DNA of 64,000 bases from assembly GCF_034424315.1 (NCBI RefSeq), contig NZ_CP139972.1, positions 1,674,001-1,738,000 on the forward strand, read 5' to 3'. Both the position numbers and the translations under genes were made by a program. Below the pieces are notes generated by a model. The model had not been told where the DNA came from, made no database searches, and was given only the letters and a program-made list of their open reading frames with translations. Of this stretch, positions 8,326-18,600 are shown one piece after another. The stretch comes from Chitinophaga sancti (lineage in GTDB: Bacteria; Bacteroidota; Bacteroidia; Chitinophagales; Chitinophagaceae). Numbering within the stretch: position 1 is the stretch's first letter; each line of letters begins with the position of its first letter.

Positions 8326-8765
8326 GTGCATACAGCATTTGGTAATTTATTTCCGGAAATCGCTCAAAAGGAGACCAGGGGGATAACTATTGTAGATGAG
8401 AAAATCACTGGGCTTCCGCACGGAACTTATGCATTACTCGAACTGTATTGCACCGATCTGGATTGTGATTGTCGAAATGTATATATTAACGTAGTTAATC
8501 AGGCATTCGATAAACACTTAGCCACAATCAGCTATGGCTGGGAAAATCTTTCTTTTTACAAAGAATGGATGGGGGCGATGATGAAATGCTTATTGAATTG
8601 AAAGGACCAGCATTAACAACATTTGCCACTCAATCTCAATTTGCCCAAAAGTGGCTCAAAATTTTCAAAGACATTATCAATACTGATGTGGCATATGCCA
8701 GCCGTTTGCAACAACATTACCAGCTGCTGAAAACTTCGGTTAAAGACAAACAAGAGAGAAAATGA
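8326..8765 (+). pseudogene. frameshifted partner gene of the pRiA4b ORF-3 family locus
   Basis: Two overlapping frames together encode one protein. The first (GTG start at 8326) runs through LYCTDLDCDCRNVYINV and NLSFYKEWMG. The second continues as GDDEMLIELKGPALTTFA to the stop at 8763-8765. The switch falls at the five-G run 8571-8575; a sixth G would give an uninterrupted frame of about 147 codons with the natural join EWMGGDDEM. The C-terminal part overlaps the start of the next gene by 4 bp (ATGA), the usual sign of a translationally coupled pair. Either this is a true one-base deletion, a homopolymer sequencing error, or slippage. I recall similar proteins beside pRiA4b ORF-3-like genes but their function is unknown. 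Confidence 0.7.
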
Positions 8766-9328
8766 TCTACCAATTTCATATTACATTAAAGAAAAGTGAT
8801 CCATTAGTATGGAGAAGAATTGCCGTTCCTGCCGATTATAATTTATACCAATTACACATGGCAATTCAGGGTGCATTCGGCTGGGAAAACAGTCACCTGT
8901 TTCAGTTTTCCCAAACTGGCTATATGGATAAAATTTTTTATGGTTACCCGGGAGAGGATATTGATCCAGAGATCACAACTATTGATGCACGAAAAACAAA
9001 GGTAAGCCGTATATTCAAAAAAGAAGGTCAGTCCTATTGCTATATCTATGATTTTGGAGATAGCTGGGACCATCAGATCATCTTTGAAAAAAAGCTCGCA
9101 AAAGACTTAAATGCCCCGTATTGTCTGGATGGAAAAGGTGCATGTCCGCCAGAAGATGTTGGTGGTTTGCCTGGATATTATGAAATGGTGAAAATATTAA
9201 ACAAAAAAAGTCATCCGGAAAAAGCCGAATATATTCAATGGCTTGGCCTCGTCGCAGGAGAAGAATGGAACGCAGAATTTTGCAGTATAAGAGAAACAAA
9301 CAAAAGACTGTTGCTGCTAGCAAAATGA
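8762..9328 (+). CDS. plasmid pRiA4b ORF-3 family protein (IS1096 TnpR-like)
   Basis: A 188-residue protein of the pRiA4b ORF-3 / IS1096 passenger family. Family hallmarks are visible: the opening strand and WRRI motif (DPLVWRRIAVP, residues 14-24), HMAIQGAFGWENSHLFQF, the central YDFGDSWDH motif near residues 99-107, and the end pattern GACPPEDVGGLPGYYEM. The original annotation as a transposon passenger suggests links to mobile DNA, but the biochemical role is not established. The start overlaps the previous reading frame by 4 bp. Two decayed pieces of the same gene lie at 7449 and 35825, so the family has been duplicated and lost locally. Confidence 0.9.
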   Translation: MIYQFHITLKKSDPLVWRRIAVPADYNLYQLHMAIQGAFGWENSHLFQFSQTGYMDKIFYGYPGEDIDPEITTIDARKTKVSRIFKKEGQSYCYIYDFGDSWDHQIIFEKKLAKDLNAPYCLDGKGACPPEDVGGLPGYYEMVKILNKKSHPEKAEYIQWLGLVAGEEWNAEFCSIRETNKRLLLLAK

Positions 9329-9604
9329 TAATATTACAGGCTTTTATTCAAATTTAAAGACGGCAGAACATGCGTAGAGAATACAATGTAAGTTCTTTCG
9401 ATTTAATGGACTTGTGATTTATAGATCGCTATATTGATAACATATTTGCGATTAATAAGTCTCCACCAGTGATGACGAAAATAGAACAATAATTTTTTTC
9501 AATATCCCTTTGGTTAATATCTTCCACCATAATTCGTAAATTTAACGCATAGGGCTGGCGATTTATCCACAAAAGGTTGTTTAAAACATAGAATAGCACT
9601 TAAA

Positions 9605-11056
9605 ATGAATCAGTCTCTTTCTCCTGAAAAATATATTAAAACGCGTGCCAGGACCTTAAAAATAGATCGTTGTCTGGTAAATGGTGATTGGAATAGCAGC
9701 ATGTTTGCTCATGTGATCATTATACGAAAGCATACAAATGGGAATTTCACCTTTGCTGGTTACCTGGTTGATTTGTTATGTCTTGGTGTTAAAGATACCT
9801 TCTATGGTTTTAACCACTATGAAGAGGAAATGGAGGAGCTGTTAGAGACCTATGGGCTGGAAAATGAAATGGTAGAAATTGAATACGCCCTGGCACATAA
9901 CATCATATTTGCAGGAGAGGAACTTGCATCAGAATATCATATTCCACAGCACCGGGATTTCGTTAATATTACAAAGTATTTACTGGAAGAGGATGATGAA
10001 AAAGTTCCTTTGATAGAAATTCATACCGGGGATAAAGATGGATTGCCTCACTTAATTGTAACATCTTCAGATGCTAATCTGTCAGCTTTAGCCTGCCTAA
10101 AAAAATTTGCTGGTGAGGGGAATTATCATTACACCGTATTAGGAGAAGAAGGCTTGATTGAAGGGGGAGATTATTTCGGTGAGGACGATGAGGACGATGA
10201 AGATGAAGAATTGAATGATGATTTCCTGGATTGTCATTTATGGACAGAGGATGATTGGAGGTCATTTATTAGTGACCTCACCCAGGAAAATTATAGCCTG
10301 TTTTTGCAAGAGTTCTCTTATATCTTCTTAATGGCCATCACGAAACCTGGCCTGAAAGAAAGGGGGCTGGATATTACTCATGAACTATCCATAGCTGATA
10401 AGGGGGTAGATTGGAATGAGAACGGGGAGGAAAATGAATATATAAAGACGCCAGAGGAGGGAGTCGCTATTGAGAAGATATATAACCAGATTACAAAGAA
10501 AGGAGTATCTTCCAAAGAGATAAAAAAAGTTTTATCCACGATCCAGGATTGTATCAAAAAGTGGCCAAACAACCCTCTGTTTAGGAATTATCAGTACAAT
10601 GCATATTTACTTTTGGACGATATTGATCGTGCTGAAGCTGAAATTTTTGAAACCTTGAGACTTTTCCCAGACTATTTAGTAGGCAAAACGATATATGCCG
10701 ATTACCTCATTGCTTACGAACGAATAGATGAAGTGCCAGATGTATTTAAGTCAAAAAGATATCTTTTTGAGCTATATAGTGACCGTAGTTCATTTCACAT
10801 TAATGAATTTATGCATTTTTATACGTCCTGGCTATTCTATTATACTTCAAAGGAAGACTATGTAATGGCTGATTTTTATGCCCGAATATTGGAAATGATG
10901 CCAGAAGATTTGTTGAGAGACAAGCAGCATAGTTTATTGGATATGATGGATATACAGCGGACTATGCTTGTGCTGAAATTGGTGAGTAAATCTAAGGAGA
11001 ATACCGAGGAAATGGATAAATTGATCAGTATGTTGATAAATGATCAGGCAAGATAA
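9605..11056 (+). CDS. acidic helical-repeat protein of unknown function
   Basis: A 483-residue cytoplasmic protein with three parts. Residues 1-170 form a conserved-looking domain opening YIKTRARTLKIDRCLVNGDW and containing FAGYLVDLLCLGVKDTFYGF. Residues about 193-206 are an acidic linker (EDDEDDEDEELNDD). Residues about 290-480 are alpha-helical with TPR-like spacing (helix pairs around NPLFRNYQYNAYLLLDDIDR and ADFYARILEMMPEDL). I recall the N-terminal pattern in proteins encoded near pRiA4b ORF-3-like genes, which fits this context, but no function is known. It is separated from that locus by 276 bp without a gene. Confidence 0.7.
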   Translation: MNQSLSPEKYIKTRARTLKIDRCLVNGDWNSSMFAHVIIIRKHTNGNFTFAGYLVDLLCLGVKDTFYGFNHYEEEMEELLETYGLENEMVEIEYALAHNIIFAGEELASEYHIPQHRDFVNITKYLLEEDDEKVPLIEIHTGDKDGLPHLIVTSSDANLSALACLKKFAGEGNYHYTVLGEEGLIEGGDYFGEDDEDDEDEELNDDFLDCHLWTEDDWRSFISDLTQENYSLFLQEFSYIFLMAITKPGLKERGLDITHELSIADKGVDWNENGEENEYIKTPEEGVAIEKIYNQITKKGVSSKEIKKVLSTIQDCIKKWPNNPLFRNYQYNAYLLLDDIDRAEAEIFETLRLFPDYLVGKTIYADYLIAYERIDEVPDVFKSKRYLFELYSDRSSFHINEFMHFYTSWLFYYTSKEDYVMADFYARILEMMPEDLLRDKQHSLLDMMDIQRTMLVLKLVSKSKENTEEMDKLISMLINDQAR

Positions 11057-11252
11057 AATAATCATAAATATTATTGTCTCCCAATATTGTAATTGATCTG
11101 CAATAAATGACTGCTGCAAATCTGTAACGGGTTGCTTCCGGCGCTCAAATATCCCTTCATTATTTCATCGGGATTAGATTGAGATAATTCCTTACACTTC
11201 CCCTTTTCCAATTCTGATTTTAAGTGGCCCTTTTTGTCATTCAAGGGTACAA

Positions 11253-11283
11253 AACAAACGCAGGCGAGTTGCTTGCGTTTGTT
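11253..11283 (-). terminator. likely terminator of the AraC/monooxygenase pair
   Basis: The arms 11253-11265 and 11271-11283 pair over 13 bp with one G-T pair and a 5-nt loop. On the minus strand the stem runs into a T-rich tract. A second small hairpin (11288-11304, perfect 7-bp stem) lies just before it on the minus strand. Both are within 95 bp of the stop of the gene at 11346. Confidence 0.6.
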
Positions 11284-11345
11284 AGAACGAAGCGGAACGC
11301 TTCGACGAGATGAGACTTGCAGAAAACAAATAAAATAAGTAATAG

Positions 11346-11678
11346 TTACTCAGGCAACCAGCTTGCAGAAAATGGTATTACGTCAATGCGCATTGCATTC
11401 TGTTGAAGCGGTTCTTCTATCAAGTCCAGAATTTCATTGCGCAGGGTGTCTGCAAGGTCGCTTTCTTCATATTGTTTTTTTGCTTCTTCGCTTTCAAAAA
11501 ATTCAAATGTCCATAGTGTATCCGGCTCATTTTCTGCGATGCAATGCACCCAGTGTCCACCCTTGTTAGCGATTCTCATTCCATCTGTCGCCAATCTACG
11601 AAGTTCATCACCTTTGCCCGCTTTTGCTACCATTTTAATCACGTAACCAGGTTGTGGCTTTTTGTTTTGCGTTGACAT
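11346..11678 (-). CDS. antibiotic biosynthesis monooxygenase (ABM) domain protein
   Basis: A 110-residue ferredoxin-like protein of the ABM / putative quinol monooxygenase family. The pattern matches: opening strand GYVIKMVAKAGKGDELRRLA, central GGHWVHCIAENEPDTLWTFEFF, then a helix with EEAKKQYEESDLADTLRNEI. Family members act as cofactor-free oxygenases on aromatic or quinol-like substrates, or in detoxification; the substrate here cannot be read from sequence. The gene lies 31 bp after the AraC-type gene on the same strand, so the two are probably one transcript and the regulator may control it. Confidence 0.82.
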   Translation of the reverse strand: MSTQNKKPQPGYVIKMVAKAGKGDELRRLATDGMRIANKGGHWVHCIAENEPDTLWTFEFFESEEAKKQYEESDLADTLRNEILDLIEEPLQQNAMRIDVIPFSASWLPE

Positions 11679-11709
11679 AAACTTGTGCTTTAAAATTTAC
11701 CACGCAATA

Positions 11710-12459
11710 TTATGGCTGGCAGAAGGTAGATAATAGTATAAATCGGTCGTCTTTATATTTGAATAATTCTTTGGGCACCACTCCGGAAAATTTTTTTACC
11801 TGTTTAATAAAATGATTTTGATCTGCAAAATCAAGTTCGGGGAAAAGCCTTCCTTTAGCAATATGTTCAAGCGACGCTCTAAATCGTAGAATATTACAGT
11901 ACATTTTCAATGAAAGTCCAAACTGCTGATTAAAGTATCGATTGATTTGCCGGCTGCTCCAAAATACCATCCCGGAAAGTTCCTTTACGGTTATTTCACC
12001 CTTTGAACAATAAATTAAATCAAACAACTTTTGCTTTCTACTGTCAATTTCTTTAGGTAAAAGTGACTTAACTTTTTGAGTAGCCTTTTGGCAAAACGCA
12101 TCAAAATCATTTAAATCTTCGGAATTAAACCCCCAAAAATCATTGGCTAAACATTTTTTATTATCCAATAAGTCGGCAAATGGGAAATTGAAAATGTATT
12201 CAGTTGCTGGCAGTTTGAACCCGATTGCGAAAATCAGGGTTCCAGCCACAATTTTTGCTGTGTGAGGCCGTGTGCCTATGCCCAGAACAGTAATAGTAAA
12301 AGGTTCTGAAGCAGATTTAGACAAAAACATATCAATTCGCCCGTCGGGTAATGCTATGGCTTCTTCTGTATTTTCTGAAAGGTTTTGAAACAACCAAAAA
12401 TCAGATACAAAATCGGCAAGTGATATATCGGGTTTGATCGATTTGTATTTCAGGCTCAT
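11710..12459 (-). CDS. AraC-family transcriptional regulator
   Basis: A 249-residue regulator. The N-terminal half (residues 1-150) has the DUF6597-type sensor pattern, with LADFVSDFWLFQNL and ALPDGRIDMFLSKS. The C-terminal half carries the double helix-turn-helix (ITVKELSGMVFWSSRQINRY and DFADQNHFIKQVKKFSGVVP). It directly precedes the ABM gene with a 31-bp gap. Members of this group typically respond to a small molecule, not identified here. Confidence 0.88.
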   Translation of the reverse strand: MSLKYKSIKPDISLADFVSDFWLFQNLSENTEEAIALPDGRIDMFLSKSASEPFTITVLGIGTRPHTAKIVAGTLIFAIGFKLPATEYIFNFPFADLLDNKKCLANDFWGFNSEDLNDFDAFCQKATQKVKSLLPKEIDSRKQKLFDLIYCSKGEITVKELSGMVFWSSRQINRYFNQQFGLSLKMYCNILRFRASLEHIAKGRLFPELDFADQNHFIKQVKKFSGVVPKELFKYKDDRFILLSTFCQP

Positions 12460-13223
12460 TATTGTTTAAAAATCGGTTTAAGTATTGTATGCCATCCTTG
12501 TCAGTTGGAAATTGACAGGATAGCTTTACCTACAAAAATAATACTTAACCGTTGGCCTTACCATCAAGTTTACAATAGTCCTCCTTCAATACCTTTCAAT
12601 TCGCTAATTGACAGGTGTCTTCACCTCAAACCGTAAATCTCATTAAAAAATTCCCATATTTAGTTCGAAGTTTTTGTCAGTCAGGGACACTTGAAACGGC
12701 TAAAAATATTTGGCTTACAACAATTTATACTTTATATCAAAGTCAATTTTTGCCCTTCTTTTTCGGTTGCTCGAACCTCCATGCTTACTTTAGGGTTTGT
12801 CCAACCGACAAATCCCGGCGCCTAAAAATCCAGGTGAAAAGCTACCTGGATTTCTGGAAATAGAAGAATTTTTACAATTTATTGCGGTTCCTCTACTATG
12901 CAAGCACCATTTGCATTAGGATTTATCCATTATATGACGAAAGTCACGTTCTCAAATCTTTTTGGTTCTGCCATATTCTATTTTGGACTTTTTTTATTTG
13001 TTGCCCGATTCTTTCAGGGGTTAAAATAAAGACTTCCTTTTATGATATCATGTTGGAGGGTTTGCTATCTGCAGGCGCATTAATAAATGCTGTCTTACAA
13101 TATGCACGCATCATCCACGAAAATCTTGTGAAAATCATAGGAGGCGTCTTACTTATCATACTGCTACAGGACATTGAAAAACCTGTTTGAAGGAAACATG
13201 CTAAAATCATAACAACAATTATA
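12460..13223. other. gene-poor stretch with coding-like debris
   Basis: This lies between the divergent regulator (start 12459) and the acetate-uptake gene (start 13224), so promoters for both must sit here, though I cannot place them. It includes the broken frames described at 12780-13190 and a 10-bp hairpin at 12826-12853. Confidence 0.4.
12780..13190 (+). pseudogene. possible multiply frameshifted membrane protein relic
   Basis: Three plus-strand frames read as coding-like in succession. One contains PGFLEIEEFLQFIAVPLL, the next MQAPFALGFIHYMTKVTF and FGSAIFYFGLFLFVARFFQG, and the third FYDIMLEGLLSAGALINAV and KIIGGVLLIILLQD, ending at 13190. Hydrophobic segments alternate with charged ones as in a small membrane protein. 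No start codon or family is recognisable. It may be chance, since hydrophobic runs arise easily in T-rich DNA. Confidence 0.25.
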
Positions 13224-13781
13224 ATGTCTAATTCTAACGAAAGTTCAACGCCAATTACTATTCAGACAGCTAATCCAGGACCTTTAGGGCTATGCGCATT
13301 TGGAATGACCACCATTTTACTCAATCTTCATAACGCAGGATTTTTTGAAATGAATGCCATGATCTTATCTATGGGCATCTTTTATGGCGGTATCGCACAG
13401 ATCATAGCAGGCGTGATGGAAGCAAAGAAAAATAACACCTTCGGATTTACTGCTTTTACCTCATTTGGCTGTTTCTGGTTATCCCTGGTCTTTCTGCTGG
13501 TTTTTCCCAAAACTGGTATGGCAGCGCCGGTATCCTCCAATGGAATGATTGCTTACTTTTCAATTTGGGCATTATTTACTTTCATTTTGTTCATCGTCAC
13601 TTTAAAGTTGAGCAAAAACTTACAAATAGTCTTTTCTACCCTTACTCTTCTTTTCATACTATTGATAGCGGCAGAAGCGACACAAAGCGCTACCATCAAA
13701 TGCATCGCTGGAATAGAAGGTGTAATTTGTGGCCTTTTTGCCTGCTATAGCGGACTAAAGGAAGTATACCTGGAAATGTAA
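13224..13781 (+). CDS. satP: acetate uptake transporter, GPR1/FUN34/YaaH family
   Basis: A 185-residue membrane protein of the AceTr (GPR1/FUN34/YaaH) family, which moves acetate and succinate across the inner membrane with protons. The family signature is present at residues 17-37 (NPGPLGLCAFGMTTILLNLH), followed by FYGGIAQIIAGVMEAKKNNTF. Six hydrophobic segments are visible, as expected. It is monocistronic and ends facing the ketoacyl synthase gene, with a shared perfect hairpin between them. Confidence 0.93.
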   Translation: MSNSNESSTPITIQTANPGPLGLCAFGMTTILLNLHNAGFFEMNAMILSMGIFYGGIAQIIAGVMEAKKNNTFGFTAFTSFGCFWLSLVFLLVFPKTGMAAPVSSNGMIAYFSIWALFTFILFIVTLKLSKNLQIVFSTLTLLFILLIAAEATQSATIKCIAGIEGVICGLFACYSGLKEVYLEM

Positions 13782-13887
13782 AAAGAATCAATACCTAATG
13801 AGACCGTTTTCAATGAAGGCAGACTGTCTCATTACTTAGGGGCCCTGTTATAAGAACCAATTGGTTCGAAAGCCTGGGGCTAAAAAG

Positions 13888-13938
13888 CATAATAACAATA
13901 ACGCCGGAGATAATATCCCCGGCGTTATTGTTATTATG
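13888..13938. terminator. bidirectional terminator, perfect 20-bp stem
   Basis: The arms 13888-13907 and 13919-13938 are exact reverse complements over 20 bp with an 11-nt loop. The GC-rich top of the stem and the AT-rich base allow termination in both directions. It sits between the convergent genes ending at 13781 and 13966. The segment just upstream (13859-13880) repeats blocks also seen at 7598-7628. Confidence 0.85.
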
Positions 13939-13965
13939 TCTTTTAGGAACTGCCTCCTTTTATTA

Positions 13966-15054
13966 TTAAGGAATACGGTACACTACAGCGTTCATATTTA
14001 CACCCGCGCCTACAGCCGTAAATACGATATTAGTTCCCGGGGTAAATTGCTGATTTTCAAACTTACCCTTCAATATCAAATCAAATAGTGTAGGAAGCGT
14101 TGCCACGGAGCTATTTCCCAGCCAGGAAATCGTCATCGGCATGAGATCAACCAGTGGCTTATGTTCTTCTCCTCCATAGATATTAAAAAGCTCCCTGAGG
14201 ATGGCTTCATCCATTTTTTCGTTAGCCTGGTGAATAAGCACCTTATCAACATCTGAAATCGTAAGCGCTGCTTTATCCAAACAATCCTTAATCGTCGATG
14301 GAACTGTTTTCAACACATTTTCATACAATTTACGCCCGTTCATTTTTATAAATAGAGCATTACTATCAAAATCAGGATTGTAAGAAGCTCCCATCCTTAA
14401 AACGTACGCCAGACCATCTGTATATGATTTTGACACATGAGAAAGAATACCAACAGGATGAATGCTATGTTGTGCTTCCAGTATAACAGCACCCGCACCA
14501 TCCGAAAAGATCATACTGTCCCTATCATGAGGATCGCACACCCGTGATAAAGTTTCTCCACCGATCACCATCACTCGTTTGGCATTCCCGGATTTTATAA
14601 AAAAATTAGCCTGAATAACCCCCTGAAGCCATCCTGCACAGCCCCATGTCAAATCATAAGCTACTGTGAGCGGGTTAATTATCCCCAGCTGATGCTTTAC
14701 TCTGCATGCTAAGGTAGGCACAAAATCACTGTGACTGTTTGTTGCTTTGACGTCACCAAAATTATGAGCAACAATAATATAATCCAGGCTTTCCCCGTCA
14801 ATGCCAGATGATTTTAACGCATCTGCTGCTGCGAGGCTCATGATATCAGAAGAAACCTGATCGTCGGAAACATATCGACGTTCCTGTATCCCGGTAATCT
14901 TGGCGAACTGCTGAATGATATCTTTATTCTTCTTCGACAACACTTTACCATCCTGGTCGTAAAAAACATGATTTAGAAAATCATCATTTGAAACCCGTAA
15001 AGTTGGTATATAACTTCCACTGCCAACGATTACCGCATTCATATTTGTATCCAT
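13966..15054 (-). CDS. 3-oxoacyl-ACP synthase III-like (KAS III) enzyme
   Basis: A thiolase-fold condensing enzyme of the FabH/KAS III type. The catalytic Cys-His-Asn triad is intact: Cys139 in TWGCAGWLQG, His275 in LIHQANEKMD and Asn314 in WLGNSSVATLP, numbered from the first Met. GGETLSRVCDPHDRD and the SDGAGAVILE block are also typical. Length (362) is slightly above the FabH norm of about 320-330. It stands alone, without ACP or other fatty-acid genes beside it, so a role in a side pathway (alkyl-ketone, secondary metabolite or branched starter) is as likely as primary fatty-acid initiation. A second in-frame ATG four codons downstream is an alternative start. Confidence 0.88.
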   Translation of the reverse strand: MDTNMNAVIVGSGSYIPTLRVSNDDFLNHVFYDQDGKVLSKKNKDIIQQFAKITGIQERRYVSDDQVSSDIMSLAAADALKSSGIDGESLDYIIVAHNFGDVKATNSHSDFVPTLACRVKHQLGIINPLTVAYDLTWGCAGWLQGVIQANFFIKSGNAKRVMVIGGETLSRVCDPHDRDSMIFSDGAGAVILEAQHSIHPVGILSHVSKSYTDGLAYVLRMGASYNPDFDSNALFIKMNGRKLYENVLKTVPSTIKDCLDKAALTISDVDKVLIHQANEKMDEAILRELFNIYGGEEHKPLVDLMPMTISWLGNSSVATLPTLFDLILKGKFENQQFTPGTNIVFTAVGAGVNMNAVVYRIP

Positions 15055-15126
15055 AATATTTCTTAATATTAAGCGCCCGGATTGCTTGCTATCACATGAC
15101 GGTTGATTTTACTATTGCTGTCTATG

Positions 15127-15134
15127 CAAAAGTA
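15127..15134 (-). promoter_or_regulatory. candidate Bacteroidota -7 element (TACTTTTG)
   Basis: On the minus strand the sequence TACTTTTG matches the TAnnTTTG -7 consensus, about 70 bp upstream of the KAS III-like start. I see no clear TTTG at -33, so this rests on the -7 match alone. Confidence 0.3.
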
Positions 15135-15587
15135 ATACATTAAAATTTATCCCCTTGTATCTAATTGTTTTTGAATAGTATATTAGTTTCTACCGTTAGA
15201 ATTGTTGAATTCGAACAACGCTTCATAAGCGTGTTTTCAAGGGAAATATCATATAACTTACTCATAATCATACTTTTGACCAATTCATTACGCCCAGCTC
15301 CCCTAGCCTCCTGCAAGCAGCTTTCCTGCATGGGGTTGCTCTGTTTACGGCTTCGCTAACCGGTAGCAGACCTTCGAACTTATAAGGGATATCCGTTCCA
15401 CGGCTAGCATTCTTATCTTTTCCCAGGTACTGTTGGGTAAGGTTTTTCATTTTTCGGTTGTCAGTCGAGGGAAAGAACCAGATGTGTACCTATAACACCT
15501 TTCGATTTTATTATATTTCGGAGGAACCTCTACCGTCACGCGAAAAAATATAGTCAATCTATACTTTATGCACCAAATAAAATATAA

Positions 15588-15611
15588 AAGCCAGCGCATA
15601 TGCGCTGGCTT
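15588..15611 (-). terminator. terminator of the giant gene
   Basis: A perfect 24-bp palindrome (12-bp arms, centred between 15599 and 15600) lies 12 bp after the stop of the 3974-residue gene. On the minus strand it runs directly into a T-rich tract, the Rho-independent layout. Confidence 0.85.
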
Positions 15612-15622
15612 ATTCCCCGGTA

Positions 15623-18600
15623 TTACATTCCTGTAATATACTGTAATTGAAGCATTAAGGCCCTCAATCTTAAGAGCGGTAATGGTTGTTGTGTTAAATT
15701 GGAGAATATTGTCAGGTCAAAATAAAATACACCACTATTAGTTCCCGGATTGTGCGTGCCAAACCAAAGATCAATACTCCCCGCCCAATCCGTGATCATC
15801 TCACTCAGTTTTTTATCATTTGTAGTTGCAGCGGGATTAACCTGGATACGCTGCAATGGTTGCATCATGACCGGCAAGCCCACATAACCCGTAGCCGCAT
15901 TCGGTTGATACATATATTGACAACTCATCAAAATGCTGATCGTATCCTGTGAATTCTCTTCCAGAAGTGCATCAAAGAGATTTGTCAACTGCACAGCAAG
16001 CGACGCATAATTATGTTGCCCTGCAGGTGCATTGATCGTTGATATATCTATTGGTGTATCAATATCAATTGTTGGATGATAGGGATTTGAGAACTCAACT
16101 AAGCCAGTGGTGTATTTAAATGGATCGCTGCTTGGTTTACCGGGTACCAGCTCTGCATTCCGGCTAATAGATGCAGTAGTAGAAGCATCCTGTCGTGCAA
16201 GGATATTCATAGCCGGGATAACCACCGTTCTGTCCTGTATCACCTGTCCTTCTGAGGCAGATAACACCTTTCCATCTTTCGTATAATAATAACAGTAATC
16301 CCCAAAACATGCCCCTGTGTAGGTATGGCACTCATATCCCATGATATTGACAACTGGCTCGCCAATTCCTTCCGGTGGCAAACCATGCAATGATACAATC
16401 AGTGCCTGCACTTCGTTTATGGTGGCTATTCCTTCCTGTATGTAGAAAGAGTAAGGCAGTACCTCTATGCTACTAAGTAATTTGCTGTTAGCTGACATTA
16501 CCAGCATATTGCTTTGAGCTGCATTCACCACATTTGCAAGTAGCGCCGTGTAAGATGTAAGTGCAGTTGACACTGTATCAAGCAATGGATCATCGGCAGC
16601 GGTACCTGCAGTTACCTGTGTAAGCTTTGATTCCAGTACGGCAAATACTGACGGTGATACCGTGATAAACTCAGCAAGTTGTGAAAAAGCATCTTCAATA
16701 CCCCTGAACATTTTAAAGCTGTTATCTGCAACATTGAAGTTGATCGTGAATTCCAGCTGATCCTGCGGATAATGGATCTGCAATGCATATTCAATGTTAT
16801 AGTTCCAGGTTAGTAGCTGGTTGATATCCGCCATGTCAGGGGGCACGCTACTCTCCCCTGTCTGGCTGACCATCGAAGGCGCGGTTGGAAATTCCCGCAG
16901 GATCATCGGTACCTGGATCTTACCTAAATCTGCCCTAAGAGGACTGTTGTTAGTTGATAAAGGTGTAACAAAACTCAGCCAGGTGGACGCCTCGTATCCT
17001 TCAATATTTGGCAGTGTACTAATCTGGTGTTCAATTGAACTACCTGCAAAACTCAGGTCCAGGTCTACATACGGTAATAACTCATTATCGCTGCCTCTAA
17101 CAATCTGCGGAGATGAGATGAGGAACGGAATAGTTGCTGCGGTACTGGTTTGCAGTGGCAGTTTAGGCGATGTAAAGGTTATAGAATCGCTGTCATTTCC
17201 TTCATTGATCTCCGCCATTACCACTTTCGTAAGTGGTGGCAGTATCGTATTTCCTGTCATGTCTGTAAAGCCTTCGCTGATCGTCACTGTCGTACTGCCT
17301 GCAATAGCCTGCCCGTTTAGGTGAAGGGTCACCCTGCGATTATTGTTCGCATCAATTCCTGCAGTACCTACGATAAGTCCGTCGCTTATTGTAAAGTTGC
17401 TACTGGTGGACGCAGCTGATTCGTTAGGTGGGTTTGAAAATACGAGGTGTAAAATGGTATTATCTTCACTATCCACCATTACATCTGCAAATCTGAAATT
17501 ACGGTTAATGCTGCCATAGAGGCGTGGTGTTATATCCGTCGTTTCATCTGCGCTTACCGCAGCATGAAACTGTATGGCTGCCTGAGTTGTGTAAGCATTC
17601 GTCAGTTTCACCAACAGCTGTTGCTTAAATGCTTCTTTTACTGCATCTGCATTTGGAGATTCCCCTTCGAATACCGGCACCATCCAGTCCTTTACTATAT
17701 CGGCAAGCGTTTTTTTGCCAGATAACAGCTCTTCCAGGTAAGTGGTATTCTTTTTATTATCGACCAGCTGAATAGCAGCCGTAAATTCCGGTGACAATAC
17801 ATCGTCAATACTGCTGAAGAACAGGTAACCCCACTGGTCCATGTCTATGCCTGTAAAATCAGTGTATACAGAAGGTGTGTTAAAGTCTATCCCGGTTTTT
17901 TCAGAATAATAGTACAAAGGCACCTGTTTGCGGGATTCCAGTTTGTTCGAAATAGGACGTGGTGCAAACATGTCAGGATCCGCAGCGTCTGTAACATTAT
18001 AAGCTATTGGTGTCAGTGACGCGTGATCCAATCCAAGTCGTACTGCCCAGGTTTCTTTGTTGTTGCCAGCATTTAACCGGTCTGTGCCAGTTGCTACACG
18101 CAAAATATATTTCCCCGGTTCCTGCAGTGCTGCCTCAAATCCGGCAGAGAAAGTATCCAGGCTATGAGTATCACCACCCTGGGTATCGGTTAGCGGAGAG
18201 ACCTCTGTTACTGCCTGGAGGATGCCTCCGGTTGTTTCAAAATCGCCGGCAGCTGCATTCCTGCCCCGTTTTATATTAAAAGACAGGTCAAGCCGGAATA
18301 TTTGCGTCGGGTTCAGGTTTGCCGGATCAATTGCAAATGTCAGGATGTGCGAAGCTGCTGGTGAAGCTACATCTGTAAGTCCCTGAGACCTGTTTTCGAG
18401 GAACAGATAGATGGAGGAAATCCAGTCCTGCACCAGGCTTGCTACCTGCGCTGCAGAGAGAGTATAACCTTCATTCAGCAAGGTCGTATCAACGGTATAG
18501 GCAATACCATTGGGGTCTGTAAGCTGGTACCACAACTGTGTATATACTGACAGATCTTTTTTTGCCTGTTCTATAACAGTGGAGGTTGTCTCGGCAGGTA

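Larger units (their letters stand above)
15055..15622. other. intergenic stretch upstream of KAS III-like gene
   Basis: This 568-bp stretch holds the presumed promoter of the KAS III-like gene near its left end and the terminator of the giant gene at its right end. A 60-codon minus-strand frame at 15268-15450 (opening MKNLTQQYLGKDKNASRG) has a balanced composition and could be a gene fragment, but I recognise no family and no ribosome-binding site. Confidence 0.35.

Noticed and set aside
15268..15450. 60-codon minus-strand frame as a gene
   Set aside because: Balanced composition, but no ribosome-binding site, family or neighbour supports it; noted only inside the intergenic entry.
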